Assembly (NCBI GenBank): GCA_002724895.1
Contig: PBQB01000028.1
Span: 2,910 to 18,934, forward strand
Length of the DNA: 16,025 bases
Reading direction: 5' to 3'
DNA from: Flavobacteriales bacterium
GTDB taxonomy: Bacteria > Bacteroidota > Bacteroidia > Flavobacteriales > BACL11
Shown here piece after piece: positions 14,526 to 16,025 of this stretch (position 1 is its first letter; every line of letters begins with the position of its first letter). Both the position numbers and the translations under genes were made by a program. Under the pieces are notes generated by a model. That model worked only from the letters and a program-made list of their open reading frames with translations, was not told the DNA's origin and made no database searches.

Positions 14526-15146
14526 TTATAACTTAATTCCCATAAAACTCATAAACGCAATACCCATCAATCCTGTAATAATATAGGTGATCCCCAACCC
14601 TCTTAATGGAGCAGGAACATTAGAGTATCTTATTTTTTCTCTAATAGCTGCAAGACCAACAATTGCTAAAAAAAATCCTGTTCCTGATCCTAGACCAAAA
14701 ACTGTTGCTTCAGTTATATTGTTATATGCTCTTTCTTGCATAAATAATGAGGATCCCAATATTGCACAATTTACAGCAATCAAAGGAAGAAATAGTCCTA
14801 ATGAACCATATAATGCAGGAGAAAACTTTTCAATAAGCATTTCTACCAGTTGAACCATTGATGCAATGACAGCAATAAACATTATAAAAGATAAAAAACT
14901 TAAATCAACTTCTTTAAAGTCATCTCCTAACCATGAAGCTAATGCTCCTTCTTGTAAAACATAATTCTCTAGTAAGTAATTGATTGGAACAGTAATTCCT
15001 AAAACAAAAACAACAGCTCCACCCATTCCAACAGATGTTTCTACAGTTTTTGAAATAGCAAGATAAGAACACATACCTAAAAAGTATGCAAAAACCATAT
15101 TTTCAATAAATACTGCTCTTATAAATATATTTACTAATTCTTCCAT
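14526..15146 (-). CDS. nqrE: Na+-translocating NADH:quinone reductase subunit E
   Basis: NqrE is an integral membrane subunit that pairs with NqrD as inverted-topology homologues and lies on the electron and sodium path. The 206-residue protein is almost entirely hydrophobic, with about six membrane helices. Cys26 (FLGMCSYLA) and Cys127 (AVNCAILGSS) are the two intramembrane cysteines that, with their NqrD counterparts, hold the iron centre installed with help from NqrM. The N-terminal MEELVNIFIRAVFIENMVFA and the C-terminal GLGITYIITGLMGIAFMSF are typical of the family. It starts 3 bases after nqrD ends and precedes nqrF by 8 bases. Confidence 0.97.
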   Translation of the reverse strand: MEELVNIFIRAVFIENMVFAYFLGMCSYLAISKTVETSVGMGGAVVFVLGITVPINYLLENYVLQEGALASWLGDDFKEVDLSFLSFIMFIAVIASMVQLVEMLIEKFSPALYGSLGLFLPLIAVNCAILGSSLFMQERAYNNITEATVFGLGSGTGFFLAIVGLAAIREKIRYSNVPAPLRGLGITYIITGLMGIAFMSFMGIKL

Positions 15147-15149
15147 TGT

Positions 15150-15785
15150 TTAATTAGTTTCTATTAATTTTTTATTTCGCATTCTTTGTAACCAAATTAA
15201 AATCCCTACAGTAATTAAAGCCATAGGAGGTAAAATCATCATTCCATTATTTTCATAAAAACCACCATTTTGAATATACCATTCTAAAGGAATAACCTGC
15301 TTTCCAAATAAAGTTCCAGAACCTAATAATTCTCTAAAAAATGCAACTATAATTAAAATCATACCATATCCAAAAGAATTACCTAAACCATCAAGAAATG
15401 CCTTACCAGGAGTATTTCCTAAAGCAAATGCCTCTAATCTACCCATAATGATACAATTTGTAATAATCAAACCAACAAATACAGAAAGTTCTTTACTAAC
15501 ATCGTAAACGAACGCTTTTAGAACTTGATCAACTAAGATAACTAGTGTAGCAATGACTACTAGCTGAACAATAATCCTAATTCTAGATGGAATTAAATTT
15601 CTTAATAATGAAACTACCACATTAGCAACAGAAAGAACAACTAAGACAGACAGAGACATAACTACTGCAGGCTCGAGTTGAACGGTAATTGCAAGTGCAG
15701 AGCAAATACCTAATACTTGTACTGTAATAGGATTATTATCATCTAAAGGATCAACTAATAATTTTTGATTTTTTTTGGATATCAT
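15150..15785 (-). CDS. nqrD: Na+-translocating NADH:quinone reductase subunit D
   Basis: NqrD is the membrane partner of NqrE in the Na+-pumping complex. The 211-residue protein has about six hydrophobic helices. Cys28 (VLGICSALAIT) and Cys111 (IITNCIIMGRLEAFA) are the paired membrane cysteines expected to bind the shared iron centre. The cytosolic N-terminus ends with the DPLDDNNPITVQVLG segment common to the family. GRLEAFAL, GNTPGKAFLDGLGNSFGYG and FFRELLGSG are further family stretches. Length matches other NqrD proteins. The gene lies 9 bases after nqrC and 3 bases before nqrE. Confidence 0.97.
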   Translation of the reverse strand: MISKKNQKLLVDPLDDNNPITVQVLGICSALAITVQLEPAVVMSLSVLVVLSVANVVVSLLRNLIPSRIRIIVQLVVIATLVILVDQVLKAFVYDVSKELSVFVGLIITNCIIMGRLEAFALGNTPGKAFLDGLGNSFGYGMILIIVAFFRELLGSGTLFGKQVIPLEWYIQNGGFYENNGMMILPPMALITVGILIWLQRMRNKKLIETN

Positions 15786-15794
15786 TTTTGTAGT

Positions 15795-16025
15795 CTATAT
15801 TATTATTGAATCTACTAAATTAGAAGTAGAATCTAAATCTAACATTATTGAATTAACTTCACTATTGATTTTCATCATTTGTAAATAAGGGAGGTACATA
15901 TTTAATCGCTCTTCTAACATGTAAGTAACTCCATCGGAAGTTATAGTTCCACCAGAAATACCATCTACAGCATACAAATCGGAAGGATCTGCACCTCCTT
16001 TAACTACAACTATTGAAGCTAAAAT
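15795..16025 (-). CDS. nqrC: Na+-translocating NADH:quinone reductase subunit C (partial, N-terminus beyond window edge)
   Basis: Only the last 76 residues are in the window; the frame is open to the right edge. NqrC carries a covalently bound FMN on a periplasmic domain. The attachment motif is visible as VDGISGGTITSDGV: the Thr of SGGT is the expected FMN-bearing residue, installed by the ApbE encoded downstream. The Vibrio motif is SGAT, so one position differs (Ala to Gly). The tail after this motif (about 45 residues, ending DSIII) contains LEERLNMYLPYL, typical of Bacteroidota NqrC as I recall it, then an acidic, low-conservation end. A TTG codon at 15977 should not be taken as the start. 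Confidence 0.93.
   Translation of the reverse strand: MLASIVVVKGGADPSDLYAVDGISGGTITSDGVTYMLEERLNMYLPYLQMMKINSEVNSIMLDLDSTSNLVDSIII

Noticed and set aside
14587..14853. Rightward 88-codon reading frame
   Set aside because: Antisense to nqrE, which is certain from its conserved cysteines and helices.
15795..15977. Complete 60-residue protein starting at a TTG codon
   Set aside because: The frame stays open to the window edge and continues the NqrC sequence; the TTG is an internal Leu codon.

Overview
The window comes from a low-GC member of the Bacteroidota, most likely a marine or aquatic Flavobacteriales-type bacterium. The evidence is the strong AT bias, five proteins with type IX secretion system (T9SS) C-terminal sorting domains, Bacteroidota-style lipoprotein signals, a TAnnTTTG-type promoter element, and a Na+-translocating NADH:quinone reductase operon. 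The genus cannot be named from the sequence alone. Coding density is very high and no stretch over 300 bases lacks a gene. No tRNA, rRNA, CRISPR array or insertion sequence was seen.

Region A (positions 1-8999, minus strand) is a compact seven-gene run. In transcription order it holds an arylsulfotransferase-like beta-propeller protein, a CotH-kinase/lamin-tail protein, a ligand-sensor-type beta-propeller protein, a second CotH/lamin-tail protein, a small lipoprotein, a VTC-domain polyphosphate polymerase, and a DUF4956 membrane protein cut by the window edge. Most gaps are 3 bases, two junctions are 1-base TAATG overlaps, and the largest gap is 47 bases, so this looks like one operon. The first four products carry export signals and T9SS sorting domains, the fifth is a lipoprotein, the VTC protein is cytosolic-looking and DUF4956 is membrane-embedded. 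The locus may therefore link a phosphate-polymer or nucleotide-using activity inside the cell to kinase-fold proteins on the surface. This is the most interesting part of the window, and its function is not established.

Region B (9032-11921) holds mazG (minus strand, just upstream of region A and possibly its first gene) and, divergently, a large T9SS-exported protein with an Omp28-like thioredoxin-fold domain containing a CGFC motif. A 61-base divergent promoter region lies between them, and a strong hairpin terminator follows the exported protein.

Region C (11989-16025) is the end of the nqr operon on the minus strand: nqrC (partial), nqrD, nqrE, nqrF and apbE, which encodes the flavin transferase that attaches FMN to NqrB and NqrC. 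Convergent to apbE, with stop codons sharing 4 bases, is a 64-residue membrane protein with four clustered cysteines that matches NqrM, the factor for building the NqrD/NqrE iron centre. The Na+-pump and its two maturation factors are thus encoded side by side.
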